Source: an uncultured Burkholderiaceae bacterium (GTDB taxonomy: Bacteria; Pseudomonadota; Gammaproteobacteria; Burkholderiales; Burkholderiaceae_C). Taken from it: a DNA stretch of 8,392 nt. The notes beneath the pieces are model-generated. The model was not told the DNA's origin. It made no database searches and worked only from the letters and a program-made list of their open reading frames with translations. The stretch spans positions 1-8,392 of the forward strand of contig CALIDR010000334.1 in the NCBI GenBank assembly GCA_938022295.1, read 5' to 3'. Positions 1 through 6,772 of this stretch are shown piece by piece. Every line of letters begins with the position of its first letter. Within the stretch, counting starts at the first letter, position 1. The position numbers and the translations under genes were made by a program.

Positions 1-93
1 GCGGCGGGAGAGTATGCGCTGTACGCGCTGATGGGCTTCGGGCCGCTCGCCCTGTTGCGGCCGTTCCTGCGTGCGCTGGAAGTGCGGGGCTGA
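1..93 (+). CDS. C-terminal end of a probable membrane transporter (partial)
   Basis: The first 30 codons in frame 1 read through to a TGA at 91-93, and nearly all of them end in G or C, as the other genes here do, so this is very likely real coding sequence whose start lies outside the window. The visible tail is hydrophobic (ALYALMGFGPLALLRPF) and closes with a short polar end (LRALEVRG), which resembles the last helix and cytoplasmic tail of a transporter. From memory, a major facilitator superfamily transporter gene often lies next to aroC in Burkholderiales, so that is my best guess, but 30 residues cannot prove a family. The gene converges on aroC, with 52 bases between the two stops. 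That gap holds only short GC-rich inverted repeats (94-106 and 120-133) and no T run, so no terminator can be called with confidence. Confidence 0.5.
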   Translation, partial: AAGEYALYALMGFGPLALLRPFLRALEVRG

Positions 94-145
94 GCGGCGC
101 AGCCGCGGTCGGCCGGCCGCCGGCACGAGCCGGGACCGGGCCTGC

Positions 146-1246
146 TCAGGCGGCGGCGCCGCCGATCGGGGGCACCGGCAGCCGCACGTCGGCGCACTGC
201 GCACGGTGGCGCAGCGCATGGTCCATCACGACCAGCGCGAGCATCGCCTCGGCGATCGGGGTGGCGCGGATCCCGACGCAGGGGTCGTGGCGGCCGTGCG
301 TCTCGACGGTGGTCGGCCGCCCTTCGCGGTCGACCGAGCGGCGCGGCAGCCGGATCGAGCTGGTGGGCTTGACCGCGATGCGCACGACGAGATCCTGGCC
401 GGTGCTGATGCCGCCGAGCACGCCGCCGGCGTGGTTGCTCGCGAAGCCGTCGGGGGTGAGCTCGTCGCCGTGCTCGCTGCCGCGCTGCGCGACGACGCGG
501 AACCCGTCGCCGATCTCGACGCCCTTGACGGCGTTGATGCCCATCATCGCGTAGGCGATGTCGGCGTCGAGCTTGTCGAACAGCGGCTCGCCGAGCCCCG
601 GCGGCACGTTGGCCGCCCGCACCTCGATGCGCGCGCCGCACGAGTCGCCGGCCTTGCGCAGCGCGTCCATGTAGGCCTCCAGGCGCGGCACGATCGCCGC
701 GCTCGGGGCGAAGAACGGGTTGCGGCCGATTTCCGCGGCGTCGTCGAACGGGATCTCGACTTCGCCGAGCGCGCTCATCCAGCCGGTGAACGTCGTGCCG
801 TGCACCTCGCGCAGCCACTTCTTCGCGACCGCGCCGGCGGCCACCATCGGCGCCGTCAGCCGCGCCGAACTGCGCCCGCCGCCGCGCGGATCGCGCAGGC
901 CGTACTTGCGCCAGTACGCGTAGTCGGCGTGGCCGGGGCGGAACGTGTCGAGCAGGTTGCCGTAGTCCTTGCTGCGCTGGTCGACGTTGCGGATCAGCAG
1001 CGCGATCGGCGTGCCGGTGGTGCGCCCTTCGTAGACGCCGGACAGGATCTCGACCGCGTCAGGCTCGTTGCGCTGCGTCACGTGGCGGCTCGTGCCCGGG
1101 CGGCGGCGGTCGAGGTCGGGCTGGATGTCGGCTTCCGACAGCTCGAGCCCGGGCGGGCAGCCGTCGATCACGCAGCCGATCGCCGGGCCATGGCTCTCGC
1201 CGAAGTTGGTGACGCGAAACAGTTCGCCGAACGTGCTGCCGGGCAT
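146..1246 (-). CDS. aroC: Chorismate synthase
   Basis: This 366-residue protein converts 5-enolpyruvylshikimate-3-phosphate to chorismate, the last step of the shikimate pathway, in the cytoplasm and with reduced FMN. Three conserved blocks are visible: FGESHG at residues 15-20, RPGHADYAYWRKYGLRD starting at residue 103 and followed by the glycine/arginine-rich GGGRSSAR, and HDPCVGIRATPIAEAM at 320-335. The two conserved histidines of the family are His19 and His106. The length matches bacterial homologues, which run to about 360 residues. I chose the ATG at 1246-1244 (MPGSTFGELF) because family members begin about five residues before the conserved G-x-L-F segment. An in-frame ATG three codons upstream (1255-1253) and the longer open frame to 1318 would add residues unlike the family. 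There is no Shine-Dalgarno sequence, but a TACAAT box ends 8 bases before the chosen ATG. The gene follows the oxoprolinase in the same direction after 158 bases and probably has its own promoter. Confidence 0.97.
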   Translation of the reverse strand: MPGSTFGELFRVTNFGESHGPAIGCVIDGCPPGLELSEADIQPDLDRRRPGTSRHVTQRNEPDAVEILSGVYEGRTTGTPIALLIRNVDQRSKDYGNLLDTFRPGHADYAYWRKYGLRDPRGGGRSSARLTAPMVAAGAVAKKWLREVHGTTFTGWMSALGEVEIPFDDAAEIGRNPFFAPSAAIVPRLEAYMDALRKAGDSCGARIEVRAANVPPGLGEPLFDKLDADIAYAMMGINAVKGVEIGDGFRVVAQRGSEHGDELTPDGFASNHAGGVLGGISTGQDLVVRIAVKPTSSIRLPRRSVDREGRPTTVETHGRHDPCVGIRATPIAEAMLALVVMDHALRHRAQCADVRLPVPPIGGAAA

Positions 1247-1253
1247 GCGAGCC

Positions 1254-1259
1254 ATTGTA
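1254..1259 (-). promoter_or_regulatory. Candidate -10 box for aroC (possibly leaderless mRNA)
   Basis: Read on the minus strand this is TACAAT, five of six matches to the sigma-70 -10 consensus. Seven bases separate it from the aroC ATG at 1246, so the usual transcription start would fall on or next to the start codon, giving a leaderless message. That fits the absence of a ribosome binding site. The -35 region is poor: at a 17-base spacing it reads GTAGGG. Confidence is therefore moderate. Confidence 0.45.
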
Positions 1260-1279
1260 GGCAGCGCCTGCGCGCGCCC

Positions 1280-1285
1280 TACACT
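1280..1285 (+). promoter_or_regulatory. Candidate -10 box facing the Uma2-like fragment
   Basis: TACACT on the plus strand lies 32 bases before the ATG at 1318, with a weak TTGTAG at 1255-1260 as a possible -35 at a 19-base spacing. It mirrors the aroC box: ATTGTAGG at 1254-1261 and CCTACACT at 1278-1285 form a near-perfect inverted repeat (7 of 8), so each candidate -10 overlaps the other promoter's -35 zone. It would be a relic promoter of the gene now reduced to a fragment. Confidence 0.3.
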
Positions 1286-1317
1286 CGCGTCGACGTCATC
1301 ATTGCTGGGGCACCGCA

Positions 1318-1401
1318 ATGGGCCAAGCCGCTTTCAAGCCACGCATGAGTGCCGACGACTTCCTTCTCTGGGCCGACGTCGAGCCACCACCCGCGGCCTG
1401 A
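1318..1401 (+). pseudogene. N-terminal remnant of a Uma2-family (DUF820) nuclease-fold gene
   Basis: An ATG opens a 27-codon frame with the peptide MGQAAFKPRMSADDFLLWAD followed by VEPPPAA and a TGA. As I remember the family, the first 20 residues match the usual opening of Uma2/DUF820 proteins: a short basic lead, then M-[ST]-x-[DE]-[DE]-F-L-x-W. Full members are about 180-200 residues and continue with a conserved R-x-E-x-x-x-G-E-x-[FY] stretch. Here that stretch is missing: after LLWAD the frame becomes proline/alanine-rich and stops, 3 bases before the end of the opposing oxoprolinase gene. No later part of such a protein appears in any frame nearby. I read it as a gene truncated by a rearrangement with a breakpoint at about 1375-1404. 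A candidate -10 box (1280-1285) and an inverted repeat (CATTGC 1300-1305, GCAATG 1315-1320) that covers the start codon are still present. The peptide is short, so a chance match cannot be excluded. Confidence 0.5.
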
Positions 1402-1404
1402 GCC

Positions 1405-4400
1405 TCAGGACGGCGGCGGCACCCCTGCCCCGCCGCCGCCCGGCGTCTCGATCACGAACACGTCGCCGGGCCTCATCTCGACCGAGCCGATGTGGCCGAG
1501 CGGCTCGATGCGGCCGTCGGCGCGTTCGACGCGGTTGACGCCAACCGCACCTGGGTGCCCGCCCTCGATGCCGAACGACGGCACGATGCGGCCGTTGCTG
1601 AGGATCGACGCCGTCATCGGCTCGAGGAAGCGCACGCGGCGCACGCCGCCGTCGCCGCCCGGCCAGCGCCCGGCCCCGCCCGAGCCGGTGCGGATCGCAT
1701 AGCCGTCGAGCCGCACCGGGAAGCGGAACTCGAGCACCTCGGGGTCCGTCAGGCGCGAGTTCGTCATGTGCGTCTGCACGACCGCGGTGCCGGGGAAGCC
1801 GCCGACGACGCGGCCTTCGGCGTCGCGGATCACGCCGGCGCCCGAGCCGCCGGCGATCGTCTCGTAGTACTGGTGGCGCTCGTTGCCGAACGTGAAGTTG
1901 CTCATCGTGCACGGGCCCGCGGCCATCGCGCCGAGTGCGCCGTACAGCGCGTTGGTCACGCACTGCGACGTCTCGACGTTGCCCGCCACCACCGCCGCCG
2001 GCGGCCGCGGATTGAGCATGCAGCCCTCGGGCACGATCACGTGCAGCGGCTTCAGGCACCCGGCGTTGAGCGGGATGTCGTCGTCGACGAGCGTGCGGAA
2101 CACGTACAGCACGGCGGCCATCGTGACCGCCTTCGGCGCGTTGAAGTTGTTGGGCAGCTGGTCGCTCGTGCCGGTGAAGTCGATCGTCGCCTCGCGCTTG
2201 GCGGCGTCGACGGTGACCTTCACCCGGATCACGGCGCCGTTGTCCAGCGGCAGTTCGAACGCGCCGTCCTTCAGGGCGGTGACGACGCGGCGCACGCTCT
2301 CCTCGGCGTTGTCCTGCACGTGGCGCATGTAGGCGTCGACGGTGGCGCGGCCGAACTGGGCGACCATCGCCCGCAGCTCCTGCACGCCCTTCTCGTTGGC
2401 CGCGATCTGCGCGCGCAGGTCGGCGATCGTCTGCTCGGGGTTGCGCGCAGGGTGCGTTCCGGATGCCAGCTGCGCGCGCAGCTCGGCCTCGCGCAGCCGC
2501 CCGTCGCGCACGAGCAGGAAGTTGTCGAACAGCACGCCCTCGTCGTCGATCGTGCGGCTGAAGGGCGGCATCGAGCCCGGTGTGGCGCCGCCGATGTCCG
2601 CGTGGTGGCCCCGGCTGGCGACGTGGAACGACGGCTTCGCGTCGCCGGCGTGCAGGAACACCGGCGTGACGACGGTGACGTCGGGCAGGTGGGTGCCGCC
2701 GTGGTACGGGTCGTTGAGCACGTACACGTCGCCGGCGCGCATGCCCGGATTGCGCGCGATCACCGTCTTGATCGACTCGCTCATCGAGCCCAGGTGCACC
2801 GGCATGTGCGGCGCGTTGGCGATCAGCTGCCCCTCAGCGTCGAACAGCGCACACGAGAAGTCGAGTCGCTCCTTGATGTTGACCGAATGCGCCGTGTTCT
2901 GCAGCCGCAGCCCCATCTGCTCGGCGATGTTCATGAACAGGTTGTTGAACACCTCGAGCATCACCGGGTCGGCCGCGGTGCCCACGGCGTGGCGCGTCGG
3001 GCGCTCCCGCACGCGCGCGAGCTCGAGCGCGCCGCAGGCCGTGAGCCGCGCCTGCCAGCCGGGCTCGACGACCGTCGTCGCGTTGCGCTCGGCGATCACC
3101 GCCGGGCCCGCGATCACGGCGCAGGGCGTCAGCCCCTCGCGCTGGTACAGGCCCGCCGCGCGCCAGCCCGGCGCGTCGTCGTCGATCGCGTAGATCCGCA
3201 CCCGTTCGAGCGGCGGCGGCTCGTGCGCCGCGGCGTCGCCCGCCGCCGGTTCGGCGTGGTGCTCGCCCGCGGCCACGGCCTCGACCGACACCGCCTCGAT
3301 CACGCGCGCGCGGTCGGGCATCAGGAAGGCGAAGCGCTGGCGGTAGGCGGCGTCGAAGTCGGCGCCGATCGCGGCGATCGCCTCGTCGGGTTCGGCCGCG
3401 ATCGGCAGCGGCACGACGAGCGCGGTGTCGGTGCCGGCGTAGCGCACGTGCACGCGGTGGTGCACGTGCAGCGCGTCGCGCTCGACGCCCTGCGCGACGA
3501 GCTCGTCCGCCGCCGCGTCGGCGAGCTCGGCCGCACGGCGCGCGGCGGCCTGCAGCCCCGCCTCGTCGAGCGGCCGCTCGACGGAGGCCTCGCGCATCGC
3601 GATCCGGTCCGCCAGGCCCATGCCGTAGGCCGACAGCACGCCCGCCAGCGGGTGCACGAACACGCGCGTCATGCCGAGCGCGTCGGCGACCGCGCACGCG
3701 TGCTGGCCCCCGGCGCCGCCGAAGCACTGCAGCGTGTAGGCCGTGACGTCGTAGCCGCGCGCCACCGAGATGCGCTTGATCGCGTTGGCCATGTTCTGCA
3801 CCGCGATGCGCAGGGCGCCGGCGGCGACCTCCTCGGCGCCGACCGTGCGGCCGGTGGCGCGGCTCATCGCGTCGGCGACCTCGGCGAAGCGGCGCCCGAC
3901 GACGTCGCGGTCGAGCGGCTGGTCGCCGTGCGGACCGAACACGGCCGGGAAGTGCGCCGGCTGGATGCGGCCGAGCATGACGTTGGCGTCGGTCACCGCC
4001 AGCGGCCCGCCGCGGCGGTAGCTCGCCGGCCCGGGGTTCGCGCCGGCGCTCTCGGGGCCGACGCGCAGCCGCGCACCGTCGAAGCGCACGATCGAGCCGC
4101 CGCCGGCGGCCACGGTGTGGATGCTCATCATCGGTGCGCGCATCCGCACGCCGGCGACCTGGGTCTCGAACGCGCGCTCGAACTCGCCGGCGTAGTGGCT
4201 GACGTCGGTCGACGTGCCACCCATGTCGAAGCCGATCACCTTCGCGTGGCCGGCGGCGAGCGCGGTGCGCACCATGCCGACGATGCCGCCGGCGGGGCCG
4301 GAGAGGATAGCGTCCTTGCCCTGGAAGCGGTGCGCCTCGGTCAGGCCGCCGCCGGACTGCATGAACAGCAGCGGCACGCCCGGCATGCAGGCGGCCACCC

Positions 4401-5076
4401 GGTCGACGTAGCGGCGCAGGATCGGGCTCAGGTACGCGTCGACGACCGTCGTGTCGCCGCGGGCGACGAACTTCATCAGCGGGCTCGTCTCGTGCGAGGT
4501 GCTGACCTGCGTGAAGCCGGCGTCGTGCGCCAGGCGCGCCGCCGCCGCCTCGTGCGCGGTGTGGCGCCAGCCGTGCATGAAGACGATCGCGCAGGCGCGG
4601 ATCCCGTCGGCGTGCGCGGCGGCCAGGGCCTGCGCGAGCGCGGCCTCGTCGAGCGGCGCGACGACGTCGCCGTGCGCGCCGACGCGCTCGTCGGCCTCGA
4701 CGACGCGCTCGTACAGCAGCTCGGGCAGCACGATGTGGCGGTCGAACAGCCGCGGGCGGTTCTGGTAGGCGATGCGCAGTGCGTCGCGAAAGCCGCGCGT
4801 CGTCACCAGCAGCGTGCGTTCGCCCTTGCGCTCGAGCAGCGCGTTGGTGGCTACCGTGGTGCCCATCTTCACGCACTCGACGCGCGCGGGGGTGATCGGC
4901 TCGCCGGCGCCGAGCCCGAGCAGCCGGCGGATGCCCTCGACCGCCGCGTCGTCGTAGTGCTCCGGGTTGTCCGACAGCAGCTTCAGCGTGCGCAGCGCGC
5001 CGCCCGGCGCCCGGCCGACGACGTCGGTGAACGTGCCGCCACGGTCGATCCAGAACTGCCAGCGCTCGCTCGTCAT
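1405..5076 (-). CDS. Fused HyuA-HyuB protein, probable 5-oxoprolinase (ATP-hydrolysing)
   Basis: This 1223-residue cytoplasmic enzyme most likely hydrolyses 5-oxo-L-proline to L-glutamate with ATP. The HyuA half covers residues 1 to about 690. It opens with the ATPase phosphate-binding motif DRGGTFTD at 11-18, followed by KMGTTVATNALLERKGER at 70-87, SGGG at 241-244, LSGPAGG at 258-264, the second phosphate motif GFDMGGTSTD at 282-291, and CFGGAGGQHAC at 451-461. A variable acidic linker of about 600-625 precedes the HyuB half (about 700-1223), which carries VNIKERLDFSCA (732-743), NDPYHGGTHLPD (788-799), SRGHHADIGG (821-830) and the glycine-rich end ETPGGGGAG. The last two histidine-rich motifs are likely metal or active-site positions. 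The length and the single-chain layout match eukaryotic-type oxoprolinase, and the opening LKLLSDNPEHYDDAAVEGIR is much closer to that group than to N-methylhydantoinases, although another lactam is possible. The start is fixed by the family N-terminus and by an upstream in-frame TAG at 5127-5125. No Shine-Dalgarno sequence is seen. The gene is divergent from the TRAP operon. Confidence 0.88.
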   Translation of the reverse strand: MTSERWQFWIDRGGTFTDVVGRAPGGALRTLKLLSDNPEHYDDAAVEGIRRLLGLGAGEPITPARVECVKMGTTVATNALLERKGERTLLVTTRGFRDALRIAYQNRPRLFDRHIVLPELLYERVVEADERVGAHGDVVAPLDEAALAQALAAAHADGIRACAIVFMHGWRHTAHEAAAARLAHDAGFTQVSTSHETSPLMKFVARGDTTVVDAYLSPILRRYVDRVAACMPGVPLLFMQSGGGLTEAHRFQGKDAILSGPAGGIVGMVRTALAAGHAKVIGFDMGGTSTDVSHYAGEFERAFETQVAGVRMRAPMMSIHTVAAGGGSIVRFDGARLRVGPESAGANPGPASYRRGGPLAVTDANVMLGRIQPAHFPAVFGPHGDQPLDRDVVGRRFAEVADAMSRATGRTVGAEEVAAGALRIAVQNMANAIKRISVARGYDVTAYTLQCFGGAGGQHACAVADALGMTRVFVHPLAGVLSAYGMGLADRIAMREASVERPLDEAGLQAAARRAAELADAAADELVAQGVERDALHVHHRVHVRYAGTDTALVVPLPIAAEPDEAIAAIGADFDAAYRQRFAFLMPDRARVIEAVSVEAVAAGEHHAEPAAGDAAAHEPPPLERVRIYAIDDDAPGWRAAGLYQREGLTPCAVIAGPAVIAERNATTVVEPGWQARLTACGALELARVRERPTRHAVGTAADPVMLEVFNNLFMNIAEQMGLRLQNTAHSVNIKERLDFSCALFDAEGQLIANAPHMPVHLGSMSESIKTVIARNPGMRAGDVYVLNDPYHGGTHLPDVTVVTPVFLHAGDAKPSFHVASRGHHADIGGATPGSMPPFSRTIDDEGVLFDNFLLVRDGRLREAELRAQLASGTHPARNPEQTIADLRAQIAANEKGVQELRAMVAQFGRATVDAYMRHVQDNAEESVRRVVTALKDGAFELPLDNGAVIRVKVTVDAAKREATIDFTGTSDQLPNNFNAPKAVTMAAVLYVFRTLVDDDIPLNAGCLKPLHVIVPEGCMLNPRPPAAVVAGNVETSQCVTNALYGALGAMAAGPCTMSNFTFGNERHQYYETIAGGSGAGVIRDAEGRVVGGFPGTAVVQTHMTNSRLTDPEVLEFRFPVRLDGYAIRTGSGGAGRWPGGDGGVRRVRFLEPMTASILSNGRIVPSFGIEGGHPGAVGVNRVERADGRIEPLGHIGSVEMRPGDVFVIETPGGGGAGVPPPS

Positions 5077-5085
5077 GGTGGGGGC

Positions 5086-5104
5086 CGGGCGGCCTCGCCG
5101 CCCG
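5086..5104 (-). promoter_or_regulatory. GC-rich hairpin in the oxoprolinase leader
   Basis: An 8-bp perfect stem (CGGGCGGC at 5086-5093, GCCGCCCG at 5097-5104) with a 3-base loop lies 9 bases before the oxoprolinase ATG, where a Shine-Dalgarno sequence would be expected and is absent. If it lies within the transcript it would hide the ribosome entry site. It may be a translational control element or simply a by-product of the high GC content. Confidence 0.4.
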
Positions 5105-5200
5105 CTGCATGCGAAGCGCGGAGCCTACCGCAGCGCGGCCTGCGTGCTGGCAAACCCTGAAGCCGGCGCGGCGTGGCACGGGCGATGCTTGCGCCCCGCG

Positions 5201-5215
5201 CACGCACCGTGCGTG
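5201..5215. promoter_or_regulatory. Palindrome, candidate operator of the divergent TRAP/oxoprolinase control region
   Basis: CACGCAC-C-GTGCGTG is a perfect palindrome with 7-base arms around one central base. It lies in the 159-base region between the divergent oxoprolinase and dctP starts, ending 9 bases before the dctP ribosome binding site. The one-base centre suits a dimeric protein site better than an RNA hairpin. No regulator gene is present in the window, so the protein that might bind is unknown. I found no sigma-70 promoter in this region that I trust. Confidence 0.35.
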
Positions 5216-5224
5216 AGCACCTCC

Positions 5225-5231
5225 AAGGAGA
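5225..5231 (+). promoter_or_regulatory. Ribosome binding site of dctP
   Basis: AAGGAGA stands 4 bases before the ATG at 5236. It is the only strong Shine-Dalgarno sequence in the window. It decides the start against an in-frame ATG 63 bases upstream at 5173, which would also place charged residues ahead of the signal peptide. Confidence 0.85.
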
Positions 5232-5235
5232 ACCG

Positions 5236-6204
5236 ATGAAGCCGTTGCCCGCCCTGCTCGCCGCCGCCGCGCTGGCGGCCGCCTCCGCCGTCCACGCCCA
5301 GGTCAAGTGGGACCTGCCCGCGGCCTATCCGGCGACCAACTTCCACAGCGTGAACCTGCAGCAGTTCGCCGACGACGTCGACAAGGCCACCGGCGGCAAG
5401 CTGAAGATCACGGTGCACGCCAACGCGTCGCTGTTCAAGGCGCCGGAGATCAAGCGCGCCGTGCAGGGCGGGCAGGCGCAGATCGGCGAGATCCTGCTCG
5501 TGAACTTCCAGAACGAGTGGCAGCCCTTCGGCGCCGACGGCATCCCGTTCCTCGCCACGAGCTACGACGACGCGATGAAGCTGTGGCAGGCGCAGAAGCC
5601 GCTGCTCGACAAGAAGCTCGCCGAGCAGGGCATGACGGTGCTGTACGCGGTGCCCTGGCCGCCGCAGGGCGTCTACGCGAAGAAGCCGATCAACTCCGCG
5701 GCCGACCTGCGCGGCGTGAAGTGGCGCGCCTACAGCCCGGCCACGTCGCGCATCGCCGAGCTCGTCGGCGCGCAGCCGGTGACGGTGCAGGCCGCCGAGC
5801 TCGCGCAGGCGCTGGCCACCGGCGTGGTCGAGAGCACGATGACCTCCGGCGCCACCGGTGTCGACAGCAAGCTCTACGAGCACCTGAAGTTCTACTACGA
5901 CACCCAGGCCTGGCTGCCGAAGAACGCCGTGATCGTCAACAGGCGCGCGTTCGACGCGCTGGACAAGCCGACGCAGGACGCGGTGCTGAAGGCCGCCGCC
6001 GACGCCGAGGCGCGCGGCTGGGCCGCGAGCCGCCAGGTCAACACCGAGACGCTGGAGAAGCTCAAGGCCAACGGCATGCAGATCCTGCCGCCTTCGGAGC
6101 AGCTGAAGGCCGACATGCAGAAGGTCGGCCAGACGATGCTCGCCGAGTGGCTCGACAAGGCCGGCCCCGAAGGCAAGGCGCTGCTGGACGCCTACCGCAA
6201 GTAA
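5236..6204 (+). CDS. dctP: TRAP transporter periplasmic substrate-binding protein (DctP family), candidate pyroglutamate receptor
   Basis: This 322-residue protein is the extracytoplasmic receptor that captures a small organic acid and hands it to the DctQ-DctM membrane complex. A Sec signal peptide covers residues 1-21, with cleavage likely after VHA, leaving a mature start at Gln22. The rest fits the DctP fold: N-terminal W-D-L-P-A-A-Y-P strand (25-32), GQAQIGEI (79-86), the hinge-region segment LRGVKWRAYSP (158-168) whose Arg164 occupies the place of the family's carboxylate-binding arginine, and ELAQALATGVVES (188-200), equivalent to the usual ALQTGVVDG. The aromatic, proline-rich stretch AVPWPPQGVYAKK (138-150) probably lines the ligand cleft. 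The start is set by the strong ribosome binding site at 5225-5231. dctQ begins 28 bases downstream. The neighbouring oxoprolinase makes pyroglutamate the leading ligand candidate; from memory, Bordetella pertussis DctP6 and DctP7 bind it. Family assignment is firm, the ligand is inferred. Confidence 0.93.
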   Translation: MKPLPALLAAAALAAASAVHAQVKWDLPAAYPATNFHSVNLQQFADDVDKATGGKLKITVHANASLFKAPEIKRAVQGGQAQIGEILLVNFQNEWQPFGADGIPFLATSYDDAMKLWQAQKPLLDKKLAEQGMTVLYAVPWPPQGVYAKKPINSAADLRGVKWRAYSPATSRIAELVGAQPVTVQAAELAQALATGVVESTMTSGATGVDSKLYEHLKFYYDTQAWLPKNAVIVNRRAFDALDKPTQDAVLKAAADAEARGWAASRQVNTETLEKLKANGMQILPPSEQLKADMQKVGQTMLAEWLDKAGPEGKALLDAYRK

Positions 6205-6232
6205 CCCGACGGCCTGCCCGCCCCCGCCCGCG

Positions 6233-6742
6233 ATGCGCCGCCTGCTAGATGCGCTGTACGACGGTGCGGCGTGGCTGGCGGCGCTCGCGCTCGTCGGGCT
6301 GCTGGCGATGGTGCTGCTGTCGATCGCCGGCCGCCAGCTGCACTTCCACGTGCCCGGCACCGACGCCTACGCCGGCTACCTGATGGCCGCCGCGGGCTTC
6401 CTGGCGCTGGCGCACACGTTCAAGCGCGGCGAGCACATCCGCGTCACGCTGGTCCTGCACCGCACGCGCGGCGCCGCGCGGCGCGCGCTCGAGGTCTGGT
6501 CGCTCGCGGCGGGCACGCTGCTCGCCGGGCTCGCGGCGTTCTACAGCGTGAGGCTGGCGTGGCAGTCGCACCAGTTCAACGACATCTCGACCGGCAACGA
6601 CGCCACGCCGCTGTGGATCCCGCAGCTGTCGATGGCCGCGGGCAGCGTGATCCTCGCGATCGCGTTCGTCGACGAGCTGGTGCTCGAGCTGCGCGGGCGG
6701 CGCCGCCAGACGACGCCGGCCGAGGCGCTGCGCAATGAGTGA
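6233..6742 (+). CDS. dctQ: TRAP transporter small membrane subunit (DctQ family)
   Basis: This 169-residue inner-membrane protein has four predicted membrane segments at about residues 11-33, 46-64, 86-108 and 131-153, the layout and length usual for DctQ. Family-like points are GRQ at 33-35 after the first helix, the loop FKRGEHIRV at 63-71 after the second, and PLWIPQLSMAAGS at 126-138 entering the fourth. It pairs with DctM to form the sodium-driven transporter fed by DctP. The ATG at 6233 is the only sensible start. The 28-base gap after dctP is C-rich and has no Shine-Dalgarno sequence, so translation may depend on ribosomes arriving from dctP. The final codons contain an out-of-frame ATG (6735-6737) that overlaps the stop and looks like a former dctM start. 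Confidence 0.93.
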   Translation: MRRLLDALYDGAAWLAALALVGLLAMVLLSIAGRQLHFHVPGTDAYAGYLMAAAGFLALAHTFKRGEHIRVTLVLHRTRGAARRALEVWSLAAGTLLAGLAAFYSVRLAWQSHQFNDISTGNDATPLWIPQLSMAAGSVILAIAFVDELVLELRGRRRQTTPAEALRNE

Positions 6743-6772
6743 CCGGGGCCGGCAGCGGCGGGGTCGGCCGCG

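Noticed and set aside
94..145. A bidirectional terminator between the convergent transporter gene and aroC
   Set aside because: Only 5-bp GC stems are present (94-106 and 120-133), with no T run on either strand.
5122..5153. A sigma-70 promoter for the oxoprolinase (TTGCCA at 5153-5148, TAGGCT at 5127-5122, minus strand)
   Set aside because: The 20-base spacer is too long and the -10 is poor.
1492..5160. A 1222-codon open frame on the plus strand running through almost the whole oxoprolinase gene on the opposite strand, plus other long frames over the same DNA
   Set aside because: The peptides are rich in Ala, Arg, Gly and Val/His/Asp without any domain, while the minus-strand product is a full-length recognised enzyme. 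Long antisense frames are expected at this GC content and codon bias.
5174..5192. A sigma-54-like promoter before dctP: TGGCAC (5174-5179) followed by TTGC (5189-5192)
   Set aside because: Both halves match the consensus, but the gap between them is 9 bases, not 5, and sigma-54 promoters tolerate almost no spacing change.
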